This document shows positions 1 through 9,045 of a stretch of 64,000 bases of DNA, in pieces. Every line of letters begins with the position of its first letter. Position 1 is the first letter of the stretch. A program made the position numbers and the translations under genes. The stretch lies in NCBI GenBank assembly GCA_900542175.1, contig UQNC01000004.1, forward strand, positions 1 to 64,000, given 5' to 3'. The notes below the pieces were generated by a model. That model was not told where the DNA came from, did not search any database, and saw only the letters and a list, made by a program, of their open reading frames with translations. The DNA comes from an uncultured Collinsella sp. GTDB taxonomy: Bacteria; Actinomycetota; Coriobacteriia; Coriobacteriales; Coriobacteriaceae.

Positions 1-1551
1 GCCTCCCTTTTCTCGAACCTTAATTTCAAAGTCCAAGAAATGGGATGCAGTTCAACGATAGGTGGGGCTCGCTATTATTTTGACCCACAGACGTTCATCA
101 TGTTTAAGGGTCGTCAAAAGATTGATGGAAGAACCTACATTTTTGGTGACTATGGCCTCGCAAATGGATGGTACAAAGACGGAGTAGATTGGTATTACTG
201 CTCTAACGGTATTGCGGCCACTGGCTGGAAACTCGTTAACGGCGCTTGGTATTATCTCGACCCAGCCTCCGATGGTAAGATGTCCGTTGGGTATTTAGAC
301 CTTGGCAATGCAGCTTATTATTTAAAGCCTAACGGGGCTATGGCTGTTGGTTGGACCCAGGTCGAGGACGGCTGGTATTTCGCCTCCCGATCTGGTGCAC
401 TAATTTCTGGCTGGTATAAAGAGGGCACGAGCTGGTATTACCTGGACCCTGTTAGCCATCTCATGAAAACGGGCTTATTTGAGGTGGGCGGTAACGATTG
501 TTTTGCAAACCAGAGCGGTAGGCTTGTGGTTTCAAGCTGGGTTACCGTTAATGACGGCGTTCAAAGATACGCTAATGATAATGGATATCTTTGCAAGGAT
601 GTGATTCGCGAAAACGGCACTATCCTAAAAACCGCTGGAGCTGATGGTTGGCAGGTTGCGTCCGGCTGGGTTAATGTCGCAAACCTTAGGTTTTACGCTG
701 AGCCCGGAACGGGTGCCATTCATCTTGGATGGCTGCAGATTGACGGCGATTGGTATTGGCTTGATGCCGATTCTGGCGTGATGAAGACCGGATGGGTTTT
801 TACTGGCGGTGCATGGTATTGCCTAAACGCTGACGGAAAAATGGCAACTGGTTGGAAATGCCTGAATGGAACATGGTATTACCTTGAGTCCAATGGAAGC
901 ATGCACGTTGGCTGGCTTAAAGATTCGGGTAAGTGGTATTGGTTAGACGGCAGCGGCGCTATGGCAACGGGCGCAAGGACCATCGATGGCGTTCGTCGAG
1001 TTTTCTGGAGCGATGGACAGTGCGACAAAGTTGGCTGGCAAAATCCATCCCAGTATCCTCAGGTCAGTTCTTGGACTGTTCGGCTGCCTAGCTATTGCAC
1101 CGGATACTTTACCTATGTGACCCCTTCTCGCATTTCTGTCGAAGCAACGCGGGAAGATTGCGTGAACGCCTTTATCCAGCGCGCCTATGAGTATATTGGT
1201 ACGCAATATATTGAGCCTTGGTCTACCGCTCCCGGTGGAGCTGTTGATTGCTCTGGTTTTGTCTTGCAGTGCCTTTATGCTACTGGCATGGATATGGGTG
1301 TTTACAACCCTTATAACCATCGCTGGGATCCAAGCCAAACCTATAATTCCATGAATTGGTATCGAAGCAATATCTTTATGCCCGTGAGCACGAACTCAAT
1401 TCAGCGTGGCGATGTGATTTATTATCGCGGGCATATCGCAATTGCACTTGGCGGCGGCTTGATGATTGATTCCTGGCCTCATCAAGGTGTCGGAATTCAT
1501 CCTATTGGCGCAAGGGGAAATGTAATCGGCGCAGCTCGTCCGTTTATTTAA
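1..1551 (+). CDS. Cell-wall-binding repeat protein with C-terminal NlpC/P60 peptidase (5' partial)
   Basis: The reading frame is open from base 1, so the N-terminus and any signal peptide lie outside the window; the ATG at 40 is internal. About 350 visible residues are tandem GW-type cell-wall/choline-binding repeats (pattern GW...WYYLD..G.M.TG). The last ~130 residues are an NlpC/P60 domain: the nucleophile is Cys417 of the visible frame in VDCSGF, and the partner His is in RGHIAIAL. By family this is a secreted peptidoglycan hydrolase cutting stem peptides, held at the wall by its repeats. The next gene carries the same repeats with a different enzyme. Whether the ligand is choline or another glycopolymer substituent cannot be told. 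The domain call is firm; the substrate is inferred. Confidence 0.9.
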   Translation, partial: ASLFSNLNFKVQEMGCSSTIGGARYYFDPQTFIMFKGRQKIDGRTYIFGDYGLANGWYKDGVDWYYCSNGIAATGWKLVNGAWYYLDPASDGKMSVGYLDLGNAAYYLKPNGAMAVGWTQVEDGWYFASRSGALISGWYKEGTSWYYLDPVSHLMKTGLFEVGGNDCFANQSGRLVVSSWVTVNDGVQRYANDNGYLCKDVIRENGTILKTAGADGWQVASGWVNVANLRFYAEPGTGAIHLGWLQIDGDWYWLDADSGVMKTGWVFTGGAWYCLNADGKMATGWKCLNGTWYYLESNGSMHVGWLKDSGKWYWLDGSGAMATGARTIDGVRRVFWSDGQCDKVGWQNPSQYPQVSSWTVRLPSYCTGYFTYVTPSRISVEATREDCVNAFIQRAYEYIGTQYIEPWSTAPGGAVDCSGFVLQCLYATGMDMGVYNPYNHRWDPSQTYNSMNWYRSNIFMPVSTNSIQRGDVIYYRGHIAIALGGGLMIDSWPHQGVGIHPIGARGNVIGAARPFI

Positions 1552-1596
1552 TTGATTTGCTGCAAGGCGGTCGATATCGGTTTGGGGGGGCCTGAA

Positions 1597-3666
1597 ATGA
1601 ATGCTCGGATTGATCATCGAATTTGCTGGCGAGTAATTCGCTTGATGCTATTTTCCGCCTTACTCTCAGTTACAGCCCCCGCATTTTCTTGCACTGCTTA
1701 TGCCGTGGAAGAGGGGGCGGATAACGGTGTCGTAGAGCGCGACTCGACAGGAGGGCCGGGAGCATTGGTCGGTGGCGGTTGCTCTCAAGACTCCAGCGAT
1801 TGTGCCGACAAAACAACGGAAGATTCGAGCCTACAGGTTGTCGAAAGCCATGACCCGTCGACTACAGAACAACTATCTGGATGGCAATGGAACGGTTTGT
1901 CCTGGTATTACTATCTAGATGGCTGTCGTTTGACCGGAATGCAAAATATTGACGACTCGCTGTACTACTTGGACCCCGCTCGTGACGGCGCAATGAGCTG
2001 CGGCTGGATTTTTACTGAAAATAAGTGGTATTACGCGGGTCCGTCAGGCGCTTTGGCAAGTGGCTGGCAGTTTATTGGAGACCAATGGTACTGGTTTGAC
2101 TCCCTTAACAGCTGTTCTATGGCTACTGGTCGACGTGTTATTGATGGGCACCCTTATCTTCTTGGAACCTATGGATTGATTAATGGATGGTGCCTTGATA
2201 ACGGTTTATGGTATTGGGGTAGCAATGGTGAAGTCTTAACCGGCTGGCTTCAAACTGGCAATAACTGGTATTGGCTTGATCCCGCCAATGATGGTGTTAT
2301 GTCTAGAGGAATCGTTTCTGTCGGTTCGTCTCGTTACTATTTATCGGATTCCGGCGCAATGGCTGTTGGTTGGGCGTTTGATGGGACGGACTGGTATTAC
2401 GCTGACGGTTCCGGCGCACTTGCATCGGGCTGGCGTTTGGTGAATGGCGTTTGGTATTGGCTCGATGTCGCAAATGACAATAGAATGGCTACCGGCTTTT
2501 TTGTCATCGGATCCAATCAATATCATTTTTCTTCAACGGGAGCGCTGTCACTCGGCTGGTTTATGAGCGATGGAGACTGGTATTACGCTGAGCCTTCTCA
2601 TGCGTCGGGCATTGTAAAGGCGGGATGGCTGAAGGACAATAGCCAATACTATTATCTCGATCCTGCCGCCGACGGTAAAATGCTGCTAGGTCATTTTTCT
2701 GTAAATGGGAAAAGCTATTATGCAAAAGCTTCAGGCGCTGTTGCTTGTCGTGAATGGGTAGATGTCCAGGGCTCGGTCCAGGATGAGCCGTCTAAGGCTT
2801 TTGCTGGTTCTGATTGCTCATTGTGTGGAGCGTTGCGTAGTGGAAAGCTATTTACAACAAACGGTGATGGTGAATTAGCCGAAGCTCACGGGTTTGTGAC
2901 GCTTGGAGGGTGCAAGTTCTATGCTGATCCAACCGATGGCTCCCCCTGCGCTGGATGGAAGACCGTTAACGGAAAATGGTACTTCTTTGATGAGACCGCT
3001 GGCTATGCACGATCTGGCTGGCTGTACAAGGATGGCTCCTGGTTCTATTTGGACCCATCTGCCTACGTTATGAAAACCGGCTGGGTTTCCGTTAACGGAT
3101 CTTGGTATTACTTGAATTCGTCTGGTTATATGCAAACAGGGTGGCTTAACCTGGGGGGTACCTGGTATTGGCTTGACGCTAGTGGCGCCATGGCTACTGG
3201 CTGGCGCGTTGTGGACGGATCCTGGAATTACTTCATGGCCAACGGCGCGTGGGTGTCAGACTATATGGATGCTAAGGCTCAAAGTTATTCAAGCAATACA
3301 AATTGGCTGATACTTGTCGATACATCACGTTGCGTTACGAGTATTTACACTGGATCCTGGAATAACTGGTCCTTAAACCGTCGATATGTATGTTCGACGG
3401 GAAAAGCTAGCACGCCTACGGTGATAGGGGAGTATCAAGTCTACGGTAAGGGATACTCCTTTGGGCATGGATATACTTGCTATTACTACACGCAGTTCTA
3501 TGGTGATTACCTATTCCATTCTTCGCCCTACTATGTCAACAGCAATCGCGTGATGGATCCTACGATGGGGGTCCCGTCCTCTGCCGGATGCGTGCGTCTT
3601 GAGATTCAGGACGCAAAATGGATTTACGATAATATTCCTTATGGAACGAAGGTTGTTACGTATTAA
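1597..3666 (+). CDS. Secreted L,D-transpeptidase (YkuD) with cell-wall-binding repeats
   Basis: The start is ATG 1597, after a G-rich stretch at 1584-1590; an in-frame TTG at 1552 directly abuts the previous stop and would only prepend a poor leader. The protein has 689 residues. Residues 1-36 are a signal peptide (Arg-rich start, hydrophobic core, ending CTAYA). Roughly residues 95-560 are tandem GW-type wall-binding repeats. The C-terminal ~120 residues are a YkuD domain with the His in LFHSSP and the catalytic Cys665 in SSAGCVRL. By family it makes 3-3 cross-links or attaches proteins to peptidoglycan. It follows the NlpC/P60 gene by 45 bp, so the two are probably co-expressed. Confidence in the domains is high. 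Confidence 0.92.
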   Translation: MNARIDHRICWRVIRLMLFSALLSVTAPAFSCTAYAVEEGADNGVVERDSTGGPGALVGGGCSQDSSDCADKTTEDSSLQVVESHDPSTTEQLSGWQWNGLSWYYYLDGCRLTGMQNIDDSLYYLDPARDGAMSCGWIFTENKWYYAGPSGALASGWQFIGDQWYWFDSLNSCSMATGRRVIDGHPYLLGTYGLINGWCLDNGLWYWGSNGEVLTGWLQTGNNWYWLDPANDGVMSRGIVSVGSSRYYLSDSGAMAVGWAFDGTDWYYADGSGALASGWRLVNGVWYWLDVANDNRMATGFFVIGSNQYHFSSTGALSLGWFMSDGDWYYAEPSHASGIVKAGWLKDNSQYYYLDPAADGKMLLGHFSVNGKSYYAKASGAVACREWVDVQGSVQDEPSKAFAGSDCSLCGALRSGKLFTTNGDGELAEAHGFVTLGGCKFYADPTDGSPCAGWKTVNGKWYFFDETAGYARSGWLYKDGSWFYLDPSAYVMKTGWVSVNGSWYYLNSSGYMQTGWLNLGGTWYWLDASGAMATGWRVVDGSWNYFMANGAWVSDYMDAKAQSYSSNTNWLILVDTSRCVTSIYTGSWNNWSLNRRYVCSTGKASTPTVIGEYQVYGKGYSFGHGYTCYYYTQFYGDYLFHSSPYYVNSNRVMDPTMGVPSSAGCVRLEIQDAKWIYDNIPYGTKVVTY

Positions 3667-3845
3667 CGAAGACTATTAATTAGACTGATAAAAGGGTGTT
3701 CATGTCGATAGGGTAACTAATGTTACATTCGATACGCGGCATTTACGCGATTGTTTGTTGCTTTGGACTATAGATATTATTTTTGTCTAGAGTAAATACA
3801 ATGTGTCTCAATGGTGCGCGTTGTTAATTTGGGTAAGAGGATCAC

Positions 3846-5084
3846 TTGAAAGAAAAGTCACTTAAGTCAAACATGCTATGGAACTCTATCGGTTCTTTAT
3901 ACTATTCAGGCTGCCAATGGCTTATTACCGTTGTTGTAGCAAGGCTTTCTAGTACCTACGGAGCCGCTGGATTGCTTTCAGTGGCGATGTCAGTATCAAA
4001 TATTTTTTCGCAAATTGGTCTTTTTAGAATTAGATCATACCAAGTGTCCGACATTCATGAAAAGGTATCGGCTAGGCAATACGTTGGTTTTAGAATTGTT
4101 ACCATCGTCTTGGGCTTTGCAATTACATTAATATATATGTGCTTCACTTGTTCAAGAGATAGTTTTATTGCTATATTGCTTTATCTGGCCTTTCGCGCTG
4201 GAGATGTTTTTATTGATGTGCTGCACGGGGTCGATCAGCAACATCAAAGGATGGACTACTGCGGTATCTCGATGATTATTCGAGCAACCCTATTTCTTGT
4301 TGCCTTTATTATTGGATTGGGATTTTTTGATAGCTTAGATATTGCATTGCTTGGCATGGTAGTTGCCACCTATCCCGTGATTATTTATGACTATAAAATT
4401 GCATCTCGATTTACGAACGTATTGCCTTCTTTTAATCTTTCGACTAGTAAACATTTATTTCAGTCATGTCTGCCCGCCGTAGTCGGCATGTCTCTCTGTT
4501 CAGTAGTCGTTACATATTCTCGTCAGTTCTTAGGGGAGTGTTATGGTTCCTCATCGCTTGGCATTTATGCGACTGTCTGTACGCCGATCGTGATCATTCA
4601 AGCTTGCGCTTCATATGTTTATGCCCCTCTTCTGGGGTCATTTGCCGAACGATTTGAGGCTAAAGACGTCCAGGGCTTTTTCCGACTTGTTTTTACCGTT
4701 GCTTTGTCTATGTTTGCCTTGTTTGCGGTGTGTGCTGGCGTTTTCGTTTTCTTTGGGAACGATTTGCTCCGCATGGTTTTCGGAGGCACAATCTCTCGCT
4801 ATGATTATTTAATTTATGCAGGCCTATTTAGCTCTGCTTTTACAGCATTAGTAGCATTTTTAAGTGACCTTCTAATTAGTATTCGTGATATGTCTGGTTG
4901 CTTTATTGGAAATACCATCGGTTGTTTGGTCTCGTTCCCTTTGTCTTGGGTTTTGATTCCGCAAACGGGATTAAATGGTGCCAGCTATGTAGTTATTATT
5001 AGCTATTTTGTGACCTGCACAATCTTACTTGGCTTTCTCTATAGATCTGTTCGCAAGAGCACTGCTGATACTCAAGATAGTTAA
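3846..5084 (+). CDS. Oligosaccharide flippase (Wzx/MATE-like)
   Basis: This 412-residue protein is almost wholly hydrophobic, with about 12 predicted membrane segments and the spacing of the Wzx/polysaccharide-biosynthesis flippase family. The start is TTG 3846, with GTAAGAGG about 5 bases upstream. By family it moves an undecaprenyl-linked oligosaccharide across the membrane. The gene is AT-rich, like the LicD and GT4 genes that follow at short spacing, so 3846-7113 is likely one transcription unit. No Wzy-type polymerase was recognised next to it. It is preceded by a 179-bp non-coding stretch in which no clear promoter was found. The class is clear; the substrate is unknown. Confidence 0.85.
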   Translation: MKEKSLKSNMLWNSIGSLYYSGCQWLITVVVARLSSTYGAAGLLSVAMSVSNIFSQIGLFRIRSYQVSDIHEKVSARQYVGFRIVTIVLGFAITLIYMCFTCSRDSFIAILLYLAFRAGDVFIDVLHGVDQQHQRMDYCGISMIIRATLFLVAFIIGLGFFDSLDIALLGMVVATYPVIIYDYKIASRFTNVLPSFNLSTSKHLFQSCLPAVVGMSLCSVVVTYSRQFLGECYGSSSLGIYATVCTPIVIIQACASYVYAPLLGSFAERFEAKDVQGFFRLVFTVALSMFALFAVCAGVFVFFGNDLLRMVFGGTISRYDYLIYAGLFSSAFTALVAFLSDLLISIRDMSGCFIGNTIGCLVSFPLSWVLIPQTGLNGASYVVIISYFVTCTILLGFLYRSVRKSTADTQDS

Positions 5085-5103
5085 TTGGAATGGGTTTTCT
5101 AAA

Positions 5104-5961
5104 ATGAATGATTCTGAGGCATTGTCGCACTTACAGGCGGCTGAACTTAAAATATTAGACGCGATCGCGTCTCTTTGTGCTAAATTTGATATCAACTGGT
5201 GGCTCGACGGGGGAACCTGCCTTGGTGCCATGCGACATAATGGTTTTATTCCTTGGGATGATGATATTGATATCGGCATGATGCGTTCAGATTATGAGCG
5301 TTTTTGTGAACTTGCACCTAAGGAGCTTCAGCCTGGGTTTTCCCTTCATAACTCACAAAATACAGATTGCTACGCGGCTATGTTTTCAAAAGTTTACATG
5401 GACGGTACTAGGTTTGAAAATCAAGAAGGAAGAGACGCCGGATCTGCGATGGGTATTTTCGTAGATGTATTTCCTTACGATTATTTGTATGTTGATGCTA
5501 ATTTGCGTTCTCGACAGATAAAAACTGCTTCTTCCGCTCAACGGCTTTCTTATCTATACCATTCAGGGAGTATTTCTGTTCCGCATAAGGGCATGCTTGG
5601 TGAAATCGAAAAGGCAGTCTGTGTTTTGCTCCATGGTATTGAAAGGATGCGTTGTAAGGATCCTCGCCAATATCAGGACAGATTTGATAACGCTATTGGC
5701 GATGATAACGTTGGACAAATTAGCAATGAGTGCCTGACGCTTGCCTGGCCTAATATGGCTCCCGTTCCAGTCGATGATATTCTTCCGACTTGTCGGGCAA
5801 AGTTTGAAGGTAGATCATATCCCGTTCCGAGATGCACGGAGCGCTACCTTACAACAATGTACGGTGACTGGAAGAGTATCCCGGCTCCCGAGGATCGCCA
5901 TACACACTTACCATTGCTAATTGATTTCGGTGATGGGCAAATTTGGGAGTCTGGAAATTAG
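5104..5961 (+). CDS. LicD family phosphotransferase
   Basis: The start is ATG 5104; the frame is open further upstream but overlaps the flippase gene. The protein has 285 residues. The LicD/fukutin nucleotidyltransferase-fold signature lies at about residues 34-59: LDGGTCLGAMRHNGFIPWDD followed by DIDIGM. LicD enzymes transfer phosphocholine, and relatives transfer phosphoribitol or phosphoglycerol, from a CDP-alcohol to a sugar. The stop codon TAG is directly followed by the ATG of the glycosyltransferase at 5962, implying tight coupling. No choline kinase or choline-phosphate cytidylyltransferase is in the window, but a glycerol-3-phosphate cytidylyltransferase is (20054-20530), so the donor is open. 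Confidence 0.88.
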   Translation: MNDSEALSHLQAAELKILDAIASLCAKFDINWWLDGGTCLGAMRHNGFIPWDDDIDIGMMRSDYERFCELAPKELQPGFSLHNSQNTDCYAAMFSKVYMDGTRFENQEGRDAGSAMGIFVDVFPYDYLYVDANLRSRQIKTASSAQRLSYLYHSGSISVPHKGMLGEIEKAVCVLLHGIERMRCKDPRQYQDRFDNAIGDDNVGQISNECLTLAWPNMAPVPVDDILPTCRAKFEGRSYPVPRCTERYLTTMYGDWKSIPAPEDRHTHLPLLIDFGDGQIWESGN

Positions 5962-7113
5962 ATGGCGCTGACATATGTGATTTTTTCAGCTCAATATCCG
6001 CCTCATGTGGGCGGAATTGAGAGCTTTACGCGTAATATGGCATACGCCCTTACGGAAAAGGGTGCTAGGGTAATTGTTGTTACAAACGATACCAATTCAA
6101 TTGGAATAGACATTGAGACCGATTGCGGTGTTAAGGTCCTTCGCTTGTCTTGTTTTCCATTCGTTGATGGTCGCTTTCCAGTTGCTAAGCATGACGAGAA
6201 GAACCGTAATCTATGGAAATGGCTTGAATCCCAAGATGTTGACGGCGTTTTGATAAATGCGCGGTTCTATCTTCATTCAATTATGGGCATGAAGTATGCG
6301 CGAAGAAAAGGTCTAACGCCTGTCGTTCTTGATCACGGATCAGCTCATCTTTCATTCAGTAGTCCGTATCTTGACCCTTTCGTACGCATTTATGAGCATG
6401 CTATTACATTAAGGGGCAAAAGATATAAGCCAGCATACTACGGTGTATCTGAAAAAAGCGCTGAATGGCTTCGTCATTTTGGGATTACTGCCAAAGGCGT
6501 CATCCCTAATGCAATTGATGCAGAGAAATACCGTAACATGTCTTCAGGTCGCGATTTTAGAAATGAACTTGGATTAAGCGAAGACCCACTTATAGTTTCC
6601 TATGTTGGTCGATTTATTCCGGAAAAAGGAATCAAGTCTATCATTGACACTTCGAAAAGCTATCGACTTAATAAACTCGGGGTCCATTTTGTCCTGGCGG
6701 GCGATGGACCAATGACTTCTGCGGTTGAGCTGGCTCAGGGAGAGTCGCTTCACTGGGTGGGACGTCTGTCTGCATCTGATGTCTCCGCTCTTCTTCAACA
6801 GTCCAATCTACTTTGTCTCCCAACTCGTTCTGAGGGATTTTCAACAATACTGCTAGAAGCAGCTGCATGCGGGTGTCCTGCTGTTGTTACTGACGTCGGG
6901 GGGGCACGTGAGCTTATTCCGAGTAGCGATTATGGGACAATTATTAAATCGATGAGTGCGGAGTCGGTTGAGATGGCTGTGTATCAGATGGCATCTAGCC
7001 GATCGGTATTAAACAAGCAATCAAAATCAATTCAGGAATTGGTTGAGCTTGGGCATACATGGGCTAACTCGGCAGATAAGCTCTGCTCTGCTTTTGCTAC
7101 GGCTAGGGACTAG
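5962..7113 (+). CDS. Glycosyltransferase family 4 (group 1)
   Basis: This 383-residue GT-B enzyme starts with the typical glycine-rich acceptor loop (PPHVGGIESFTRNM, residues ~14-27). Its C-terminal donor domain contains YVGRFIPEKGI (residues ~214-224) and the E-x7-E type motif in SEGFSTILLEAAACG (residues ~291-305). It would add a sugar to a lipid-linked intermediate at the cytoplasmic membrane face. It begins at the base after the LicD stop and ends inside a terminator hairpin, so it is the last gene of the flippase-LicD-GT4 unit. The gene is AT-rich. The family is certain; the sugar is unknown. Confidence 0.9.
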   Translation: MALTYVIFSAQYPPHVGGIESFTRNMAYALTEKGARVIVVTNDTNSIGIDIETDCGVKVLRLSCFPFVDGRFPVAKHDEKNRNLWKWLESQDVDGVLINARFYLHSIMGMKYARRKGLTPVVLDHGSAHLSFSSPYLDPFVRIYEHAITLRGKRYKPAYYGVSEKSAEWLRHFGITAKGVIPNAIDAEKYRNMSSGRDFRNELGLSEDPLIVSYVGRFIPEKGIKSIIDTSKSYRLNKLGVHFVLAGDGPMTSAVELAQGESLHWVGRLSASDVSALLQQSNLLCLPTRSEGFSTILLEAAACGCPAVVTDVGGARELIPSSDYGTIIKSMSAESVEMAVYQMASSRSVLNKQSKSIQELVELGHTWANSADKLCSAFATARD

Positions 7114-7145
7114 CCGTCTGTTTATTGTTTTGTTTGGTTTTTTTG
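7099..7145 (+). terminator. Intrinsic terminator after GT4 gene
   Basis: ACGGCTA (7099-7105) pairs perfectly with TAGCCGT (7111-7117) around a GGGAC loop. The stop codon TAG lies in the right arm, and a T-rich tract runs to 7145. Confidence 0.7.
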
Positions 7146-7453
7146 CCTCAACTTGATACTGACGACGTACACAATGGCCGCGATTACGACGAGTGCCCCT
7201 TCCTTGCGCTGGTAGCCTCGAGGACGTTCTCCGGGAAGAAGCGCTTGGTCCTGAGTTTCGGCATCCTCAGATTGAGTGACCGCGTGCATATCTCGATCGT
7301 GCGGTCATGGTATCCGTTCCTGCTGTTAGCGCCCTCGCCGTAGAACTGGTCGGCCTTCGCGTTAATCAAGGTGTATAAAATCTGCTCGGTGAGACTGTTT
7401 TGTAGATTCCACATGTCGATATCGCCGACGCTGAGCCGGTGCGTAGTGAACAT
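7140..7453 (-). pseudogene. IS256-family transposase remnant, frameshifted and truncated
   Basis: Reading from 7453 downward, the peptide contains ANSRNGYHDRTIEICTRSLN followed by LRMPKLRTKRFFPEN. This matches the NGYR...LRIPKLR..YFP block in the N-terminal part of IS256-type transposases. At VLE the match jumps frame: the next family block (YQRKEGALVV) continues in a different frame, so about one base is missing near 7217-7222. The catalytic DDE region is absent and the copy dies at the terminator of the GT4 gene. No inverted repeats could be defined. It marks past insertion or recombination between the GT4 gene and rfbB. Confidence 0.72.
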
Positions 7454-7711
7454 TTCTAAGTGTCAAGTCTGCCAAGATCCGCAACAATTGATTTTAGATT
7501 CAGTTATTGATTCTCATGGCCATTAAACCAGGCGTGGAACTTGTCGAGATAGATGCGAAGGGTGCAGGTGCGCTTTGGCGCCTCTGACCTCTAACTCGTT
7601 ACCATCAGTCGTCCTTCTGCATATGGAGAGTACGAACCGTTCGAGTTTGTTCATTCTGAGGAACAGCTTGTAAGGTGCCTTGAGCAGCGGGCTGTGTAAA
7701 TAAGGTGAATA
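7454..7711. other. Gene-free junction region upstream of rfbB
   Basis: About 260 bases without a credible gene. On the minus strand one frame ends RIYLDKFHAWFNGHENQ-stop (about 7509-7580), and a neighbouring frame carries a basic stretch (about 7590-7690). These look like pieces of a decayed coding sequence, but I do not recognise the family. A Shine-Dalgarno-like AAGGTG precedes rfbB at its right end. Confidence 0.4.
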
Positions 7712-8749
7712 ATGTCTGAGATTTTTGAGCCCAGGAACATCATCGTCACGGGCGGCTGCGGCTTCATCGGCAGCAACTTCGTGCACTACGTCGTGGACAA
7801 CCACCCGGACGTCCACGTCACCGTCCTGGACAAGCTGACCTACGCCGGCAACCCCGAGAACATCTCCGGCCTGCCCTCCGACCGCGTGGAGCTCGTCGTG
7901 GGCGACATCTGCGACGCCGCGCTGCTCGATAAGATCGTGCCGGGCCACGACGCCATCGTGCACTATGCCGCAGAGTCCCACAACGACAACTCCATCGCAG
8001 ACCCCGAGCCGTTCCTGCGCACCAACGTCGAGGGAACCTTCCGCCTGCTGGAGGCCGTCCGCAAATACGGCGTCCGCTACCACCACGTCTCCACCGACGA
8101 GGTCTACGGCGACCTCGCGCTCGACGACCCGGCGAAGTTCACCGAGGAGACGCCGTATCACCCGAGCAGCCCGTACTCGAGCACCAAGGCGTCCTCCGAC
8201 ATGCTGGTCCGCGCCTGGACCCGCACCTACGGCCTTCGCACCACGATCTCCAACTGCTCCAACAACTACGGCCCCTACCAGCACGTGGAGAAGTTCATCC
8301 CCAGGCAGATCACCAACATCATCGACGGGGTCAAGCCGAAGCTCTACGGCCGCGGCGAGAACGTCCGCGACTGGATCCACACCGAGGACCACTCCTCGGC
8401 CGTCTGGGGCATCCTCACCAAGGGGCGGATGGGGGAGACCTACCTCATCGGCGCGGACGGCGAGAGGGACAACATCACGGTCCTGCGCATGATCCTGGAG
8501 GCGATGGGCCGCGACCCCGGGGACTTCGACTGGGTCGCCGACCGCCCCGGTCACGACCGCCGCTACGCCATCGACAGCACGAAGCTGCGGCGCGAGCTGG
8601 GCTGGAGGCCGGCCCACACCGACTTCGCCGAGGGCCTCAAGCAGACCATCGACTGGTACGTCGAGAACGAGTCCTGGTGGCGCCCGGCCAAGGAGGCCAC
8701 CGAGGCGCGCTACCGATGCCTGGTCCATTCAGTCTTCGTGCCTGCGTAA
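7712..8749 (+). CDS. rfbB: dTDP-glucose 4,6-dehydratase, C-terminus replaced
   Basis: This 345-residue short-chain-dehydrogenase-type enzyme has a Rossmann GGCGFIGSNF at residues 14-23, the Thr-Asp-Glu motif in STDEVYGD, and the catalytic YxxxK in YSSTK. It converts dTDP-glucose to dTDP-4-keto-6-deoxyglucose on the route to dTDP-rhamnose. The usual C-terminus (SWWRPAKEATEARY...) is followed here by an unrelated CLVHSVFVPA tail, suggesting a recombination junction near 8715. Base composition is strikingly GC-rich against AT-rich neighbours. No rmlA, rmlC or rmlD lies in the window, so it either works with genes elsewhere or is a relic of a larger rhamnose cassette. The active site looks intact. 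Confidence 0.9.
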   Translation: MSEIFEPRNIIVTGGCGFIGSNFVHYVVDNHPDVHVTVLDKLTYAGNPENISGLPSDRVELVVGDICDAALLDKIVPGHDAIVHYAAESHNDNSIADPEPFLRTNVEGTFRLLEAVRKYGVRYHHVSTDEVYGDLALDDPAKFTEETPYHPSSPYSSTKASSDMLVRAWTRTYGLRTTISNCSNNYGPYQHVEKFIPRQITNIIDGVKPKLYGRGENVRDWIHTEDHSSAVWGILTKGRMGETYLIGADGERDNITVLRMILEAMGRDPGDFDWVADRPGHDRRYAIDSTKLRRELGWRPAHTDFAEGLKQTIDWYVENESWWRPAKEATEARYRCLVHSVFVPA

Positions 8750-9045
8750 GAAGGAAAGGGTCTCGGTTGTGCTTTTACTCCAGCGTGCATCTTGTTTTTA
8801 CTGGCCGGATTCTGCGAGCGAGCTGGCGCACTTGTAATTGTTGTCGACAACAGCTTGGCTGATGTTTAAGTTTTATCAAAGCGTCTAGGTTATCGGAAGA
8901 CTAATATGGATGCTGTTAGGAGTGCAAATAGCCGTATATTTTCTATCGTACTAAGAGTTATCATCTTTCTGATCATCGAATGTATAAAGAATCACTTAGA
9001 TGATGCCGCGAAGACATCGCGTTGATATTAAAGGACGGTTCGTAC
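8750..9045. other. AT-rich spacer between rfbB and GT2 gene
   Basis: About 296 bases. It contains only a weak 39-codon ORF (8906-9025, listed separately) and a small palindrome TTGTCGACAA near 8840-8850. No promoter could be placed with confidence. Confidence 0.4.
8906..9025 (+). CDS. Possible small membrane protein (39 aa)
   Basis: ATG 8906 is preceded by GGAAG about 7 bases upstream and reads 39 codons to TGA 9023-9025, just before the Shine-Dalgarno of the GT2 gene. The middle (IFSIVLRVIIFLIIECIKN) could form one membrane helix, with charged ends. I do not recognise it. It may be a chance ORF in AT-rich DNA or the tail of a decayed gene; position and Shine-Dalgarno are the only support. 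Confidence 0.25.
   Translation: MDAVRSANSRIFSIVLRVIIFLIIECIKNHLDDAAKTSR

Noticed and set aside
1..3666. Calling the repeats choline-binding
   Set aside because: The repeat pattern fits the choline-binding superfamily, but ligands differ among members and no choline pathway is in the window.
7523..8728. 401-codon minus-strand frame opposite rfbB
   Set aside because: Shadow of the GC-rich rfbB; only its last part (below 7700) is outside rfbB and is described as a decayed region.
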